Of a DNA stretch of 64,000 bases, positions 52,470 to 61,549 are shown one piece after another (positions within the stretch are counted from its first letter, which is position 1; the number at the start of each line of letters is the position of its first letter). The position numbers and the translations under genes were made by a program. The stretch covers positions 1-64,000 of the forward strand of contig JBGSBR010000003.1 of assembly GCA_041730495.1 (NCBI GenBank), in the 5' to 3' direction. Source of the DNA: JBGSBR01 sp041730495 (GTDB lineage: Bacteria > Patescibacteriota > Microgenomatia > UBA1406 > GWC2-37-13). The notes under the pieces were generated by a model. It was not told where the DNA came from, searched no databases, and saw only the letters and a program-made list of their open reading frames with translations.

Positions 52470-52478
52470 ATAAATCTT

Positions 52479-52775
52479 ATGAAAACGATTCACCCACAAT
52501 TCTTTACCGACGTCCAAGTTACCTGTTCATGTGGAAACTCTTTCACAACAGGCTCAACCAAGCAAAGTATCTCAGTCGAAGTATGTGCAAAATGTCATCC
52601 TTTTTATACTGGAGAACAACGTTTCTTAGATAGTAAAGGTAACGTGGATCGATTCAACAAACAAATGCAACAAGCTCAAGCTTATAAAACTAAGTTTGGT
52701 GATAAGAAAAAAGAGAAAAATAGTAAAGGTAATAAAGAAGGCAAATCACTTCGAGAACTTCTCGGAGAAGCATAA
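52479..52775 (+). CDS. rpmE: Ribosomal protein bL31, zinc-binding with C-terminal extension
   Basis: A 98-residue protein. CSC (16-18) and CAKC (near 36-39) give the four zinc ligands of the C+ form; VEVCAKCHPFYTGEQRFLDS is the signature. About 25 extra Lys/Glu-rich residues follow the usual end. Confidence 0.92.
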   Translation: MKTIHPQFFTDVQVTCSCGNSFTTGSTKQSISVEVCAKCHPFYTGEQRFLDSKGNVDRFNKQMQQAQAYKTKFGDKKKEKNSKGNKEGKSLRELLGEA

Positions 52776-52781
52776 TCTTAT

Positions 52782-52800
52782 CCCTGAGCTCGTCGAAGGG
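52782..52800 (+). repeat. Variant of the dispersed GAGC...CGAAGG repeat (copy 3)
   Basis: CCCTGAGCTCGTCGAAGGG, a shorter variant of the element at 16812; ends pair CCC/GGG. Confidence 0.55.
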
Positions 52801-52829
52801 TTGCTTTTGCTCGAATCATCTTTTATAAT
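52801..52829 (+). promoter_or_regulatory. Promoter of rplJ-rplL
   Basis: TTGCTT (52801-52806), 17-base spacer, TATAAT (52824-52829), with a ~90-base leader to follow. Confidence 0.7.
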
Positions 52830-52835
52830 ACAAGC

Positions 52836-52925
52836 TCACCAAGACTTTAGGCTTTCCACTCGTTGGATTTAAGATATTATCATTTCCTAAAGGAGTATCC
52901 GATTTATCGGATCAAGTGAACACAT
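52836..52925 (+). promoter_or_regulatory. rplJ leader
   Basis: Contains TCCT-AA-AGGA (52885-52894) and ATCCGAT-TT-ATCGGAT (52897-52912), two small stacked hairpins just before the start codon. rplJ leaders elsewhere bind the L10-L12 complex for autoregulation, which is the likely role here. No clear ribosome site precedes the ATG. Confidence 0.5.
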
Positions 52926-53468
52926 ATGGCAAACTCTAAAAAAGCATCCTTAGTCGATGCATTAACCTCATCATTACAAGAAACTTCTCACTTTGCTCTC
53001 GTCTCATACGGCAAAACAGCCCACAAAGATCTTGAAGCTGTACGTAAGGAACTTAAAAAGAATGATGCAACTCTTAAAGTCATCAAAAACACTCTTTTTG
53101 AAAAAGCTGTCAAAAAGCTTGCTACAGAAAAAAGTGAAATGAAAACAATCAAAGAAAAAATGTTTCCTTTGAAAGAAACAACAGCCCTTCTGATGCTTCA
53201 AGGTGAATGGATCAATGGACTAAAAGCATTTCATAAACTCAGTAAAACCAATGAATTTCTTTCATTCAAGATGGGCTATGTCGACAATCAAGTCTATGAT
53301 ACAGCTCAACTTGAGAAATTAGCTCTGCTCCCAGGTCGTCAAGAACTGATGGCAAAGCTTATCGGAAGTATGAAGAGTCCTATGTCTCGTACAGCTCGTG
53401 CAATGAAATTCAATATGCAGAAATTAGTTTTTGTGTTATCACAAAAATCACAACAAGAGAACGGATAA
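52926..53468 (+). CDS. rplJ: Ribosomal protein uL10
   Basis: A 180-residue stalk base protein. KASLVDALTSSLQETSHFAL, then LRKELKKNDATLKVIKNTLF-like block (near 40-58) and LLPGRQELMAKLIGSMKSPM (near 137) match uL10. rplK and rplA, which usually precede it, are not here. Confidence 0.94.
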   Translation: MANSKKASLVDALTSSLQETSHFALVSYGKTAHKDLEAVRKELKKNDATLKVIKNTLFEKAVKKLATEKSEMKTIKEKMFPLKETTALLMLQGEWINGLKAFHKLSKTNEFLSFKMGYVDNQVYDTAQLEKLALLPGRQELMAKLIGSMKSPMSRTARAMKFNMQKLVFVLSQKSQQENG

Positions 53469-53510
53469 TATTATAATTTCCTTGAAAGTGAAGGGAGGTG
53501 TCAGAAAATC

Positions 53511-53927
53511 ATGGCAGACGAACAAAAAACAGAAATAGAATTAAACGAAAAATTGCAAAAAATTGCAAAACAGATTGAAGAGCTTACCGTTGTTGAATTA
53601 GCAGACCTCGCAAAATATCTCGAAGAGAAATTCGGCGTGTCAGCAATGCCAATGATGGCTGGACCAATGATGGCTGGTGGTGCCGCAGCAGATGCAGCGC
53701 CCGCAGAAGAAAAAACATCATTTGATGTCGTACTCACAGCAGCTGGAGATAACAAATTGAACGTTATTAAAGCAGTTCGTGAACTTCGCCAAGACTTAGG
53801 TCTTATGGATGCTAAGAAAATGGCCGAATCAGCACCACAAACTATTCTTACTGGTGTAAAGAAAGATGAAGCAGAAGCCGCAAAAGCAAAACTTGAAGCA
53901 GCTGGTGCAAAAGTGGAACTAAAATAA
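53511..53927 (+). CDS. rplL: Ribosomal protein bL12
   Basis: A 138-residue stalk protein. N-terminal dimerisation helices, Ala/Met/Gly-rich hinge (about 45-70), C-terminal domain with FDVVLTAAGDNKLNVIKAVR and LGLMDAKKMAESAPQTI. Slightly long N-terminus. GGGAGGTG about 12 bases before the ATG is a clear ribosome site, needed because the gene is internal to an operon. Confidence 0.96.
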   Translation: MADEQKTEIELNEKLQKIAKQIEELTVVELADLAKYLEEKFGVSAMPMMAGPMMAGGAAADAAPAEEKTSFDVVLTAAGDNKLNVIKAVRELRQDLGLMDAKKMAESAPQTILTGVKKDEAEAAKAKLEAAGAKVELK

Positions 53928-53950
53928 TCACTTTTATCTAAACCAAAACT

Positions 53951-53976
53951 TGTCTCTCACCGCAAGGTGGGGGACA
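53951..53976 (+). other. GCAA-loop hairpin after rplL
   Basis: TGTCTCTCACC-GCAA-GGTGGGGGACA, an 11-bp stem with G-U pairs and a GNRA-type loop, followed by the terminator. Confidence 0.6.
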
Positions 53977-53985
53977 GAAAGAGGG

Positions 53986-54027
53986 CCTCGTAGAAAACCA
54001 CATGTTTTCTTCGAGGTTCTTTTTTTG
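53986..54027 (+). terminator. Intrinsic terminator of rplJ-rplL
   Basis: CCTCG-(T)-AGAAAA pairs with TTTTCT-(T)-CGAGG and is followed by TTCTTTTTTT. Confidence 0.88.
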
Positions 54028-54076
54028 GGAAAGAATTGACATTAACAAAATGATTGTATTAGAATCTTACTAATAC

Positions 54077-55504
54077 ATGAAAACTCGCAAAGCTAATCAA
54101 TCAAAAGCCTTGTCTTTTAAATCTCTTCGTAAAAATTTAGCCCCCTTCTTACTCATAACTGGTTTAGTAATAGCAGTTGTAATTACACTATTCGCTAATC
54201 AAATCCAACGTATATATAACAGCTCAGCTGGCTACACTCCTCCTTTATCAGCATTACCCAGTGGAAATTATTTATATATTAACTCTTCGATTAATAGTAC
54301 CTATCCACAACTAAGATACGAATCTCAATCTTTTAATCTTGCAGGAAATGTAAATTATGACTTAATGACAACTCATGCCGTATATAACCTTACAGGTGAT
54401 GGCGAAAACCGTGGTGTACGTATAGCGCTTTTCTGTAATAATCCCGGTTTACAAGATGAAGGGGGAGGTTGTTACAGAGCTGACAATATATGGATTCCCC
54501 TTAATACTATCCTTGAAGAAATTCGTTTAACACCAGAAAATACACCTCAAAGAAACTGGAATAAATTACAAAACTCACCACCTAAATCTCTAAGATTTAG
54601 TCGTGATAACAATAATGTAGCCATCAGAGTTTTCGCAAATAAAGGAAGTGAAGTTGCTATTGATAGAGTGAGAATAATAAACCAAGATACAGGTCCAGAT
54701 ACATATAATTATGTACCAAATGGCAATTTTGATGATATTAATATCGTTGGTCTGACAGCAAGCGTGCCCAGTGACTATATATATCTACCAGAGAATCTCA
54801 TCTCTATGGGTGCACGAGTAACAAATGGAAATGGAGTAGTAATCTTCAGAAATCGCACGATAGCTATTACCACGCAACCTTCACTTTCATATGAATTTAC
54901 AGCTTCTCAGAGCACAAATTATTCAGCATCAACAAGCTTCCAACTCAAGAAAAAACGTAATAATCAGTGCGGGTCACTTGTAATCAATATGTTTAAAAAC
55001 GGGTCTTTTATTAAAACTATAGCTACACCTTTAACTAGTCTTAATGTGAATACTCCTACTAGCATGACTGTAAGCGAAAATGCTAATGCAAACGATACAA
55101 TTAAATTCCAAGTAACAATTAATCCTATATATAATGCAAGTACCAATTGTTCAATTGATAATGGTGGGTATGAAATTGAACTAGATAATTTAGTCGTAAA
55201 GCGTAATGGAACAACAATTAATATTAATCCAGAGTTTAATAATCAAAGTCAAGTTAGTTACGAAAGCGCACAACCAGCTAACTGGGGCGGTGCAACAAAC
55301 AATATATCTTATAGCTTCGGTGGCGCAGTACTAATTAATGATTTGCTACCTACACCTCAACCAACAAATAATCCTCAACCGACTAACAATCCACCTCCTC
55401 CTTTGCCCACATCACAACCAACAAACAATCCGCCACCCCCTCCACCACCAAATGGTGGCTCACCAAATCCAACTGTTACAGCACCACCATACTTACAAAA
55501 ATAA
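54077..55504 (+). CDS. Membrane-anchored surface protein with Pro-rich tail
   Basis: A 475-residue protein. Basic N-terminus and one membrane helix (about 23-45), then two beta-rich regions (about 60-220 and 225-425) with carbohydrate-binding-module-like features (YVPNGNFDDINIVGL; VINMFKNGSFIKTIATPL), which I cannot assign firmly. The tail from about 435 is PTPQPTNNPQPTNNPPPP-type low complexity. Probably outside the cell. A TTGACA at 54036-54041 and TAGAAT at 54060-54065 form its promoter. Confidence 0.65.
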   Translation: MKTRKANQSKALSFKSLRKNLAPFLLITGLVIAVVITLFANQIQRIYNSSAGYTPPLSALPSGNYLYINSSINSTYPQLRYESQSFNLAGNVNYDLMTTHAVYNLTGDGENRGVRIALFCNNPGLQDEGGGCYRADNIWIPLNTILEEIRLTPENTPQRNWNKLQNSPPKSLRFSRDNNNVAIRVFANKGSEVAIDRVRIINQDTGPDTYNYVPNGNFDDINIVGLTASVPSDYIYLPENLISMGARVTNGNGVVIFRNRTIAITTQPSLSYEFTASQSTNYSASTSFQLKKKRNNQCGSLVINMFKNGSFIKTIATPLTSLNVNTPTSMTVSENANANDTIKFQVTINPIYNASTNCSIDNGGYEIELDNLVVKRNGTTININPEFNNQSQVSYESAQPANWGGATNNISYSFGGAVLINDLLPTPQPTNNPQPTNNPPPPLPTSQPTNNPPPPPPPNGGSPNPTVTAPPYLQK

Positions 55505-55553
55505 ATATTGTAGTAGTTGGATATTAACCCTTTTATAGCTCAACAGTTTGTGT

Positions 55554-55559
55554 TATAAT
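55554..55559 (+). promoter_or_regulatory. -10 box of gyrB
   Basis: TATAAT nine bases before the gyrB ATG; weak -35. Confidence 0.6.
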
Positions 55560-55567
55560 CTTTTTTT

Positions 55568-57496
55568 ATGGTAAAAAACACACAAGAACAAGAATACGGA
55601 TCAGATCAGATTGTAGTATTGGAAGGCTTAGAACCCGTACGTAAGCGCCCTGGTATGTATATCGGCACCACAAGTCAAACTGGTGTCAATGAATGTCTTC
55701 GTGAAATCGTCGATAACTCCGTCGATGAAGCTCTAGCAGGCTACTGTGATCAGATCGTCGTCATCCTTGAAGAAAATGGTTATTACACTGTGCATGATAA
55801 TGGCCGCGGTATTCCAACCGATCTTGTGCCCAACTACGGTGTCTCTGCTCTTGAGCTCGTCATGACTCGTCTCCATGCCGGTGGTAAGTTCGAAGGAGCT
55901 GCTTACAAGATCTCTGGAGGCCTCCATGGTGTCGGTGCATCTGTTGTGAATGCTTTGTCAGTTGATGTTATCGTCGAAGTAAAACGTGATGGCAAGATCT
56001 ATCGCCAAGAATACAGTCGTGGTATACCTAAAGGCAAAATTGAGATTGTGAAAGATTCCAAACTAAATAGTCCGTTTGAACGTGGTACATCTACTACCTT
56101 CCTACCAGATCCTGAGATCTTCAAAGAAACAACTGAAATCAACTACAATACGTTCAAAAAACTGATCAAAGAACGTGCTTATCTCCATAAAGGTATTTTA
56201 CTGAAAGTCAACAATCTTAAGAAGAAAAGTCGTTACTCATATTACTTCGATGGTGGTATCGTCTCCATGATCCGTGAAATGAATCGAGGCAAAGATATCA
56301 CTCATGAGCCAATCTACCTCACCAAGCAACTTGATGACAAAGAAATCGAAGTCGTACTGCAATATAATGATTCACTTGCAGAAAATATCCAGTCTTATGT
56401 AAACACCATCAATACTCATGAAGGTGGAAGTCATCTCACCGGATTCCGTACAGCTCTCACAAAGACAATTAATGCTTATGCCAAGAAAACTGTTTCTGAA
56501 AAAGAACTCAAAGAATCACTTTCTGGTGAAGATATCAAAGAGGGACTTACTGCAATTATCTATCTCAAGATGCCTTCAACCAATTTACAGTTCGAAGGTC
56601 AGACCAAAGGTAAACTCGGAAACTCAGAAGTGCAACCATTTGTGCAGCAAGCAGTTGCTGAACACTTAGAAACATATTTTGAAGAAAACCCACGTACAGC
56701 TAAAGAAATTTTAGGAAAATTATTACTTGCACAACGTGCTCGCTTAGCTGCAAAGGCTGCCAAAGAAGCAGTGCTACGAAAAGGCGCACTTGAAGGCTCA
56801 GCTCTACCTGGTAAGCTCGCTGACTGTCAAGAAAAAGATCCTGCGAAATCAGAGGTCTTCATCGTCGAGGGAGACTCAGCCGGTGGTAGTGCCAAAGGTG
56901 GACGAGATCGACGCACTCAAGCTATTTTGCCACTCTTCGGTAAAATTTTGAATACAGAACGTTATCGTCTCGATCGCGTCATCACCTCAGATAAATTCAA
57001 AGATTTAATCATCGCAATCGGTGCAGGTATCGGAGATCAACTCAATGCTGATAAAGTCCGTTATCACAAAATCATCATCATGACCGATGCTGACATCGAC
57101 GGTTCACACATCAAGACGCTTTATCTGACCTTCTTCTTCCGTCATCTGACGCCTATCGTCGAGCGCGGACATGTCTATGTCGCAGTCCCACCTCTATATA
57201 AGATGACCATGGGCAAAAATAAACAATACTTGTATGATGATGCTGCCAAAGAAGAGTACATCAAAGCTCATCCCGATGGTAAATACTCTGTGCAACGCTT
57301 CAAAGGTCTCGGTGAAATGAACGCCGAAGAGCTCTGGGAGACGACTATGAATCCTGAAACACGTTTACTCAAACAAATTACTGTTGATGATGCTGTGGAA
57401 GCTGATGAAACATTCCGCATGCTCATGGGTGAAGACGTCCCACCACGCAAGAAATTTATTACAACTCATGCCAGTATGGCAAACCTTGATGTGTAA
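55568..57496 (+). CDS. gyrB: DNA gyrase subunit B
   Basis: A 642-residue type IIA topoisomerase ATPase subunit. GHKL ATP site with EIVDNSVDEALAG (near 42) and GRGIPTD (near 80), GGLHGVGASVVNALS (near 117), Toprim domain with VEGDSAGGSAKGGRDRRTQA (near 435) and IIMTDADIDGSHI (near 510). Length is normal for the short form. Gyrase rather than topoisomerase IV is supported by the GyrA-box in the partner gene. Confidence 0.96.
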   Translation: MVKNTQEQEYGSDQIVVLEGLEPVRKRPGMYIGTTSQTGVNECLREIVDNSVDEALAGYCDQIVVILEENGYYTVHDNGRGIPTDLVPNYGVSALELVMTRLHAGGKFEGAAYKISGGLHGVGASVVNALSVDVIVEVKRDGKIYRQEYSRGIPKGKIEIVKDSKLNSPFERGTSTTFLPDPEIFKETTEINYNTFKKLIKERAYLHKGILLKVNNLKKKSRYSYYFDGGIVSMIREMNRGKDITHEPIYLTKQLDDKEIEVVLQYNDSLAENIQSYVNTINTHEGGSHLTGFRTALTKTINAYAKKTVSEKELKESLSGEDIKEGLTAIIYLKMPSTNLQFEGQTKGKLGNSEVQPFVQQAVAEHLETYFEENPRTAKEILGKLLLAQRARLAAKAAKEAVLRKGALEGSALPGKLADCQEKDPAKSEVFIVEGDSAGGSAKGGRDRRTQAILPLFGKILNTERYRLDRVITSDKFKDLIIAIGAGIGDQLNADKVRYHKIIIMTDADIDGSHIKTLYLTFFFRHLTPIVERGHVYVAVPPLYKMTMGKNKQYLYDDAAKEEYIKAHPDGKYSVQRFKGLGEMNAEELWETTMNPETRLLKQITVDDAVEADETFRMLMGEDVPPRKKFITTHASMANLDV

Positions 57497-57521
57497 TTAT
57501 TAGAAATTTATATATTTAACT

Positions 57522-58034
57522 ATGGATTTATCAAAACTAAGCACCGGCAAAAACCCACCAGCAGAAGTGAATGTACTCATCGAGATTACTCAAGGAACTT
57601 ACGTAAAATATGAAGTCGATAAAGAAAGTGGCTATGTGATGGTCGATCGCTTCAGTTATACCTCAATGCCATATCCGTTTAACTACGGATTCATCCCAAA
57701 CACCAAAGCAGAAGATGGTGATCCGACAGATGTACTCGTCATCTCTTCGCAGCCTGTCACACTTGGCACCGTGATCGCGGTCCGTGTCATCGGTATGCTC
57801 GAGATGGAAGATGAAGCAGGTATTGATACCAAGATCATCGCTGTCCCAACCAAAAAAATTGATCCATTTTATGCAAATGTCGAAGAGATCACCGATCTCG
57901 ATCAAGCCACTCTGGCAAAGATCAAACATTTCTTTGATCATTACAAAGAGCTTGAACCAAATAAATGGGTCAAAACTAAAGACTTTTTAGGTAAAGAAAA
58001 GGCCTATGAATCAATTACTCAATCAATGAAATAA
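57522..58034 (+). CDS. ppa: Inorganic pyrophosphatase
   Basis: A 170-residue family I enzyme. PYPFNYGFIPNTKAEDGDPTDVLVI-type block (near 48-72) carries the metal Asp residues; KDFLGKEKA (near 154) is the C-terminal block. It removes pyrophosphate made by polymerases and synthetases. It sits between gyrB and gyrA with short gaps (25 and 12 bases), so it is probably in their operon. Confidence 0.94.
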   Translation: MDLSKLSTGKNPPAEVNVLIEITQGTYVKYEVDKESGYVMVDRFSYTSMPYPFNYGFIPNTKAEDGDPTDVLVISSQPVTLGTVIAVRVIGMLEMEDEAGIDTKIIAVPTKKIDPFYANVEEITDLDQATLAKIKHFFDHYKELEPNKWVKTKDFLGKEKAYESITQSMK

Positions 58035-58046
58035 ATTTTTAAACCT

Positions 58047-60623
58047 ATGACGAATATTCAACTATCACCGATATCTCAGGAAATGAAGAAAGCGTATCTC
58101 GATTACGCTATGTCTGTTATCGTGGCTCGCGCACTTCCAGATGTTCGTGATGGTTTGAAACCAGTACACCGACGTATTTTATACGCGATGTTCAAGATGG
58201 GTTTGACCGCAGGTAGTAAATACTCCAAGTCAGCCAAGGTCGTTGGTGAGGTCTTAGGTAAATACCATCCACACGGTGATGTCCCGGTCTACGATGCATT
58301 AGTTCGCCTTGCACAAGATTTCTCAATGCGTTATCCGCTCGTAAATGGTCAAGGTAACTTCGGCTCAGTCGACGGTGATCCTCCTGCTGCTATGCGTTAT
58401 ACCGAAGCCAAGCTGACCAAGATTGCTGAAGAACTCCTTTTTGATATCGATAAAGATACTGTGGTCTGGATGGACAACTTCGATGGTAGTTTACAAGAGC
58501 CACATTTCTTACCAGCCAAATTACCAAACTTATTACTCATGGGTGCCGAAGGTATCGCAGTCGGTATGGCCACCAAGATCCCACCACACAATCTGACAGA
58601 GGTCATCGATGCAGTCCTTTTCATGATCGATAATGCCAAAAACAAAGATGATGTCAAAGATGAAGTTGCAGCAGTCCCATCACAAGAGCTGACAGAAGCT
58701 CCACCTGCTGATATCGCAGAGCTCGTAAACGAAGATTCACATCTTACTGTGATCGAACAACAACAAAGAAAACTCTTATTTGAAGCTACTCTTGAAGATC
58801 TGATGGTACATATCAAAGGTCCAGATTTCCCAACATCAGGTGCAATCTATGGTATCAATGAAATCAAACAAGCTTATCAAACCGGTCGTGGTAAGATCTT
58901 GATGCGTGGTATCGCCGATGAAGAAGATATCGGCAAAGGCAAGATGGCAATTGTGATCACCGAGCTTCCATATCAGGTAAACAAAGCCAATCTCGTCGCC
59001 AAAATCGCACGTCTCGTCACTGATAAGAAAATTAAAGGTATCACAGATCTGCGTGATGAATCTGATCGTGAAGGTATGCGTGTCGTAATCGAGCTCAAAC
59101 GTGATGCTCCATACAAAAAAGTCCTCAATAATTTATACAAACACACTGAGTTGCAAACGACATTCCCGGTCAACATCGTCGCACTTGTCGACGGTACACC
59201 TCAGACACTTTCACTGAAAACAATCCTTGAACAGTATATTCAACATCGTATCAACGTCATCCGCAAACGATCTGAACACGAACTTGCACAAGCGAAACAC
59301 AGAGCCCATATCCTCGAGGGTTATCTGATTGCACTTGATAATATCGATGAAGTAATCAAAATTATCCGTGGTTCAAAAGATGAACCCACCGCCAAAGCTG
59401 CATTGATGTCTTCATTTGGACTTTCTGAAATCCAAACTCAAGCAATCATGGAGATGCAACTACGCAGACTTACAGGATTGGAACGATCTAAGATCGAAGA
59501 TGAGCTTGCCAAACTCCGTGAAATCATCGCATATCTTGAAGATCTATTGAAAGATGTCTTCAAGATCCTCAAAGTCATCAAAGATGAGCTTGCTGATATC
59601 AAGGAACGTTTCGGCGATGCACGTCGTACCAAAGTCTTCAAATCTCGCCCAGGCGAGATCACTGATGAGATGTTGATCACCAACAAAGAAGTAATCGTCG
59701 TCCTCACTAAAGAAGGTTATGTCAAACAAGTACCAGAAGAAACATTCAAGCTCCAAAAACGTGGAGGAAAGGGCGTCACCGGTATGTCTGTCAAAGAAAC
59801 TGATGATATCTTCTATATCACCACAGCCATGACTCATGACTATATGCTGTTCTTCAGTAATCAAGGACGCGTCTTCAAGACTCGTGTCTGGGAGATCCCA
59901 CAAGGCTCACGCACCTCAAAAGGTACAGCCATCGTCAATTTGTTGAATCTAAAACCAAACGAAATTGTGACATCGGTCTTATCTTTCAATGAAGAAGAGC
60001 TTACAGCTAAAAAAGAAACACAGATTATCATGATGACCAAAAAAGGACTCGTGAAAAAAACCTCATTTGATCAGTATGCCAACATCCGCAGTAACGGACT
60101 GATCGCAATCAACCTGGGTGGCCAAGACGAATTACTCGTCTCTAAGATCACTGACGGTAAGATGAATGTCATGCTTGTGACCAAACATGGTAAAGCCATT
60201 CTCTTCAAAGAATCTGAGGTCCGCTCAACTGGTCGTGCCTCACTGGGAGTCAAAGGCATGGATATCACCGAAGGTGATGATGTCGTTGCCGCAGATGTCT
60301 TCACAGCCACAGATCTCAAAAACGACTTACTTGTCATCGGTGAAAAAGGTATTGGTAAACGCGTCAATCTGACTAACTTCCGTGGACAACACCGAAGTGG
60401 CAAGGGTATTCGCATCGCACCAGCTGGTGAAAAGATGGGTGATATCGCCTTCGTCGAGATGATCCGTCCTGAAGATGCAACTGTCATTATTACGAGCTTA
60501 AACGGTCAGGTCGTCCAGACTGAGCTTAGTAAGATCCCTTCTTACTCACGTTCAGCCAAAGGCGTCATCTTGATGCGTTTCTCAGATAAAGAAGACAAGG
60601 TAGTGAGTGCTACATTTATCTAA
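58047..60623 (+). CDS. gyrA: DNA gyrase subunit A
   Basis: An 858-residue protein. The DNA-cleaving Tyr118 is in AAMRYTEAKL; YAMSVIVARALPDVRDGLKP (near 15-34) and KYHPHGDVPVYDALVRLAQD (near 72-91) are signature blocks. The C-terminal six-bladed domain starts with the GyrA box, QKRGGKG (near 570), which marks gyrase and not ParC. A normal-length subunit with an ~35-residue acidic insertion (about 195-235, KNKDDVKDEVAAVPSQELTE). Confidence 0.96.
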   Translation: MTNIQLSPISQEMKKAYLDYAMSVIVARALPDVRDGLKPVHRRILYAMFKMGLTAGSKYSKSAKVVGEVLGKYHPHGDVPVYDALVRLAQDFSMRYPLVNGQGNFGSVDGDPPAAMRYTEAKLTKIAEELLFDIDKDTVVWMDNFDGSLQEPHFLPAKLPNLLLMGAEGIAVGMATKIPPHNLTEVIDAVLFMIDNAKNKDDVKDEVAAVPSQELTEAPPADIAELVNEDSHLTVIEQQQRKLLFEATLEDLMVHIKGPDFPTSGAIYGINEIKQAYQTGRGKILMRGIADEEDIGKGKMAIVITELPYQVNKANLVAKIARLVTDKKIKGITDLRDESDREGMRVVIELKRDAPYKKVLNNLYKHTELQTTFPVNIVALVDGTPQTLSLKTILEQYIQHRINVIRKRSEHELAQAKHRAHILEGYLIALDNIDEVIKIIRGSKDEPTAKAALMSSFGLSEIQTQAIMEMQLRRLTGLERSKIEDELAKLREIIAYLEDLLKDVFKILKVIKDELADIKERFGDARRTKVFKSRPGEITDEMLITNKEVIVVLTKEGYVKQVPEETFKLQKRGGKGVTGMSVKETDDIFYITTAMTHDYMLFFSNQGRVFKTRVWEIPQGSRTSKGTAIVNLLNLKPNEIVTSVLSFNEEELTAKKETQIIMMTKKGLVKKTSFDQYANIRSNGLIAINLGGQDELLVSKITDGKMNVMLVTKHGKAILFKESEVRSTGRASLGVKGMDITEGDDVVAADVFTATDLKNDLLVIGEKGIGKRVNLTNFRGQHRSGKGIRIAPAGEKMGDIAFVEMIRPEDATVIITSLNGQVVQTELSKIPSYSRSAKGVILMRFSDKEDKVVSATFI

Positions 60624-60682
60624 GAGTGTAATAAGGTATAATACTTGCATTACAAAGATCTCTTTTGAGGTACTTATAACGC

Positions 60683-61549
60683 ATGATCATACCCTGTAAA
60701 GAAATTACTACTGAGCTCGAACACCACCTAACTGATACTGTAACGCTTCTTAAACAACGGGGGATAGTACCTCGACTTGTCACATTCTTACTTGATGACT
60801 CTCCAGACCAACTATCATTTGTCACAATCAAACGTAAACTAGCGCTGCGTATTGGCGCAGAGTTTATCTTAAAACATTACCCACAACCTCCCTCATTTAC
60901 TGATATCCTCGAAGAGGTGAAACAAACAGCTGCAGATCCACTGACCACCGGTATTATCATCCAACTTCCGCTGCCAGAAGGTTATGATAAACAACAGCTG
61001 TTTAATGCTTTGCCTCCACTTAAAGATATTGAAGGACACACTGCAGAGTCACAGTTTCATTTTCCACTGGCACTTGCTGTGGCAAGTGGACTAAAGTTTC
61101 TCAGTACTCAAGATACCGCAAATGCAGTAATTGAACTTCCTGATGATAGAGCATTACTACAAGAATCAGTGAATAATAAGACTATCGTGATCGCAGGTCG
61201 GGGAGAAACAGGAGGTCGTCCGATTGCAGAATTGTTTGATGAACTTGGAATTGTATATCAGATCACACATTCACAAACAACAGACGCTCAATCAATCTAC
61301 CGATCTGCAGATATCATCATCACTGCAACTGGTAGAACAATTTTACATGCTGAAGATCTAAAGCCTGGTGTCACTTTGCTCAATGTAGGACTTCATAAAA
61401 ACGATGGCAAACTCAAAGGCGATTATGAAGAAACTGAAGTAGAGCAGAAAGCTGCATGGTATACCAAGACTCCTGGTGGACTCGGACCCCTGGATGTACT
61501 ATATCTCTACAAAAATCTGATTGAAGCTGCTATAAAACAACATGAATAA
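60683..61549 (+). CDS. folD: FolD-like methylenetetrahydrofolate dehydrogenase/cyclohydrolase, divergent
   Basis: A 288-residue protein. LSFVTIKRKLALRIGAE (near 48) holds the catalytic Lys but has Phe where FolD has Tyr; GIIIQLPLPEGYD (near 92) keeps Gln; PPLKDIEGHT (near 111) has Glu for the usual KDVDG Asp; GRGETGGRP (near 172) replaces GRSxxVGxP; TKTPGGLGPLD (near 260) is the end block. Interconverts one-carbon folates. Active-site changes leave activity open. Overlaps miaA by eight bases. Confidence 0.82.
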   Translation: MIIPCKEITTELEHHLTDTVTLLKQRGIVPRLVTFLLDDSPDQLSFVTIKRKLALRIGAEFILKHYPQPPSFTDILEEVKQTAADPLTTGIIIQLPLPEGYDKQQLFNALPPLKDIEGHTAESQFHFPLALAVASGLKFLSTQDTANAVIELPDDRALLQESVNNKTIVIAGRGETGGRPIAELFDELGIVYQITHSQTTDAQSIYRSADIIITATGRTILHAEDLKPGVTLLNVGLHKNDGKLKGDYEETEVEQKAAWYTKTPGGLGPLDVLYLYKNLIEAAIKQHE

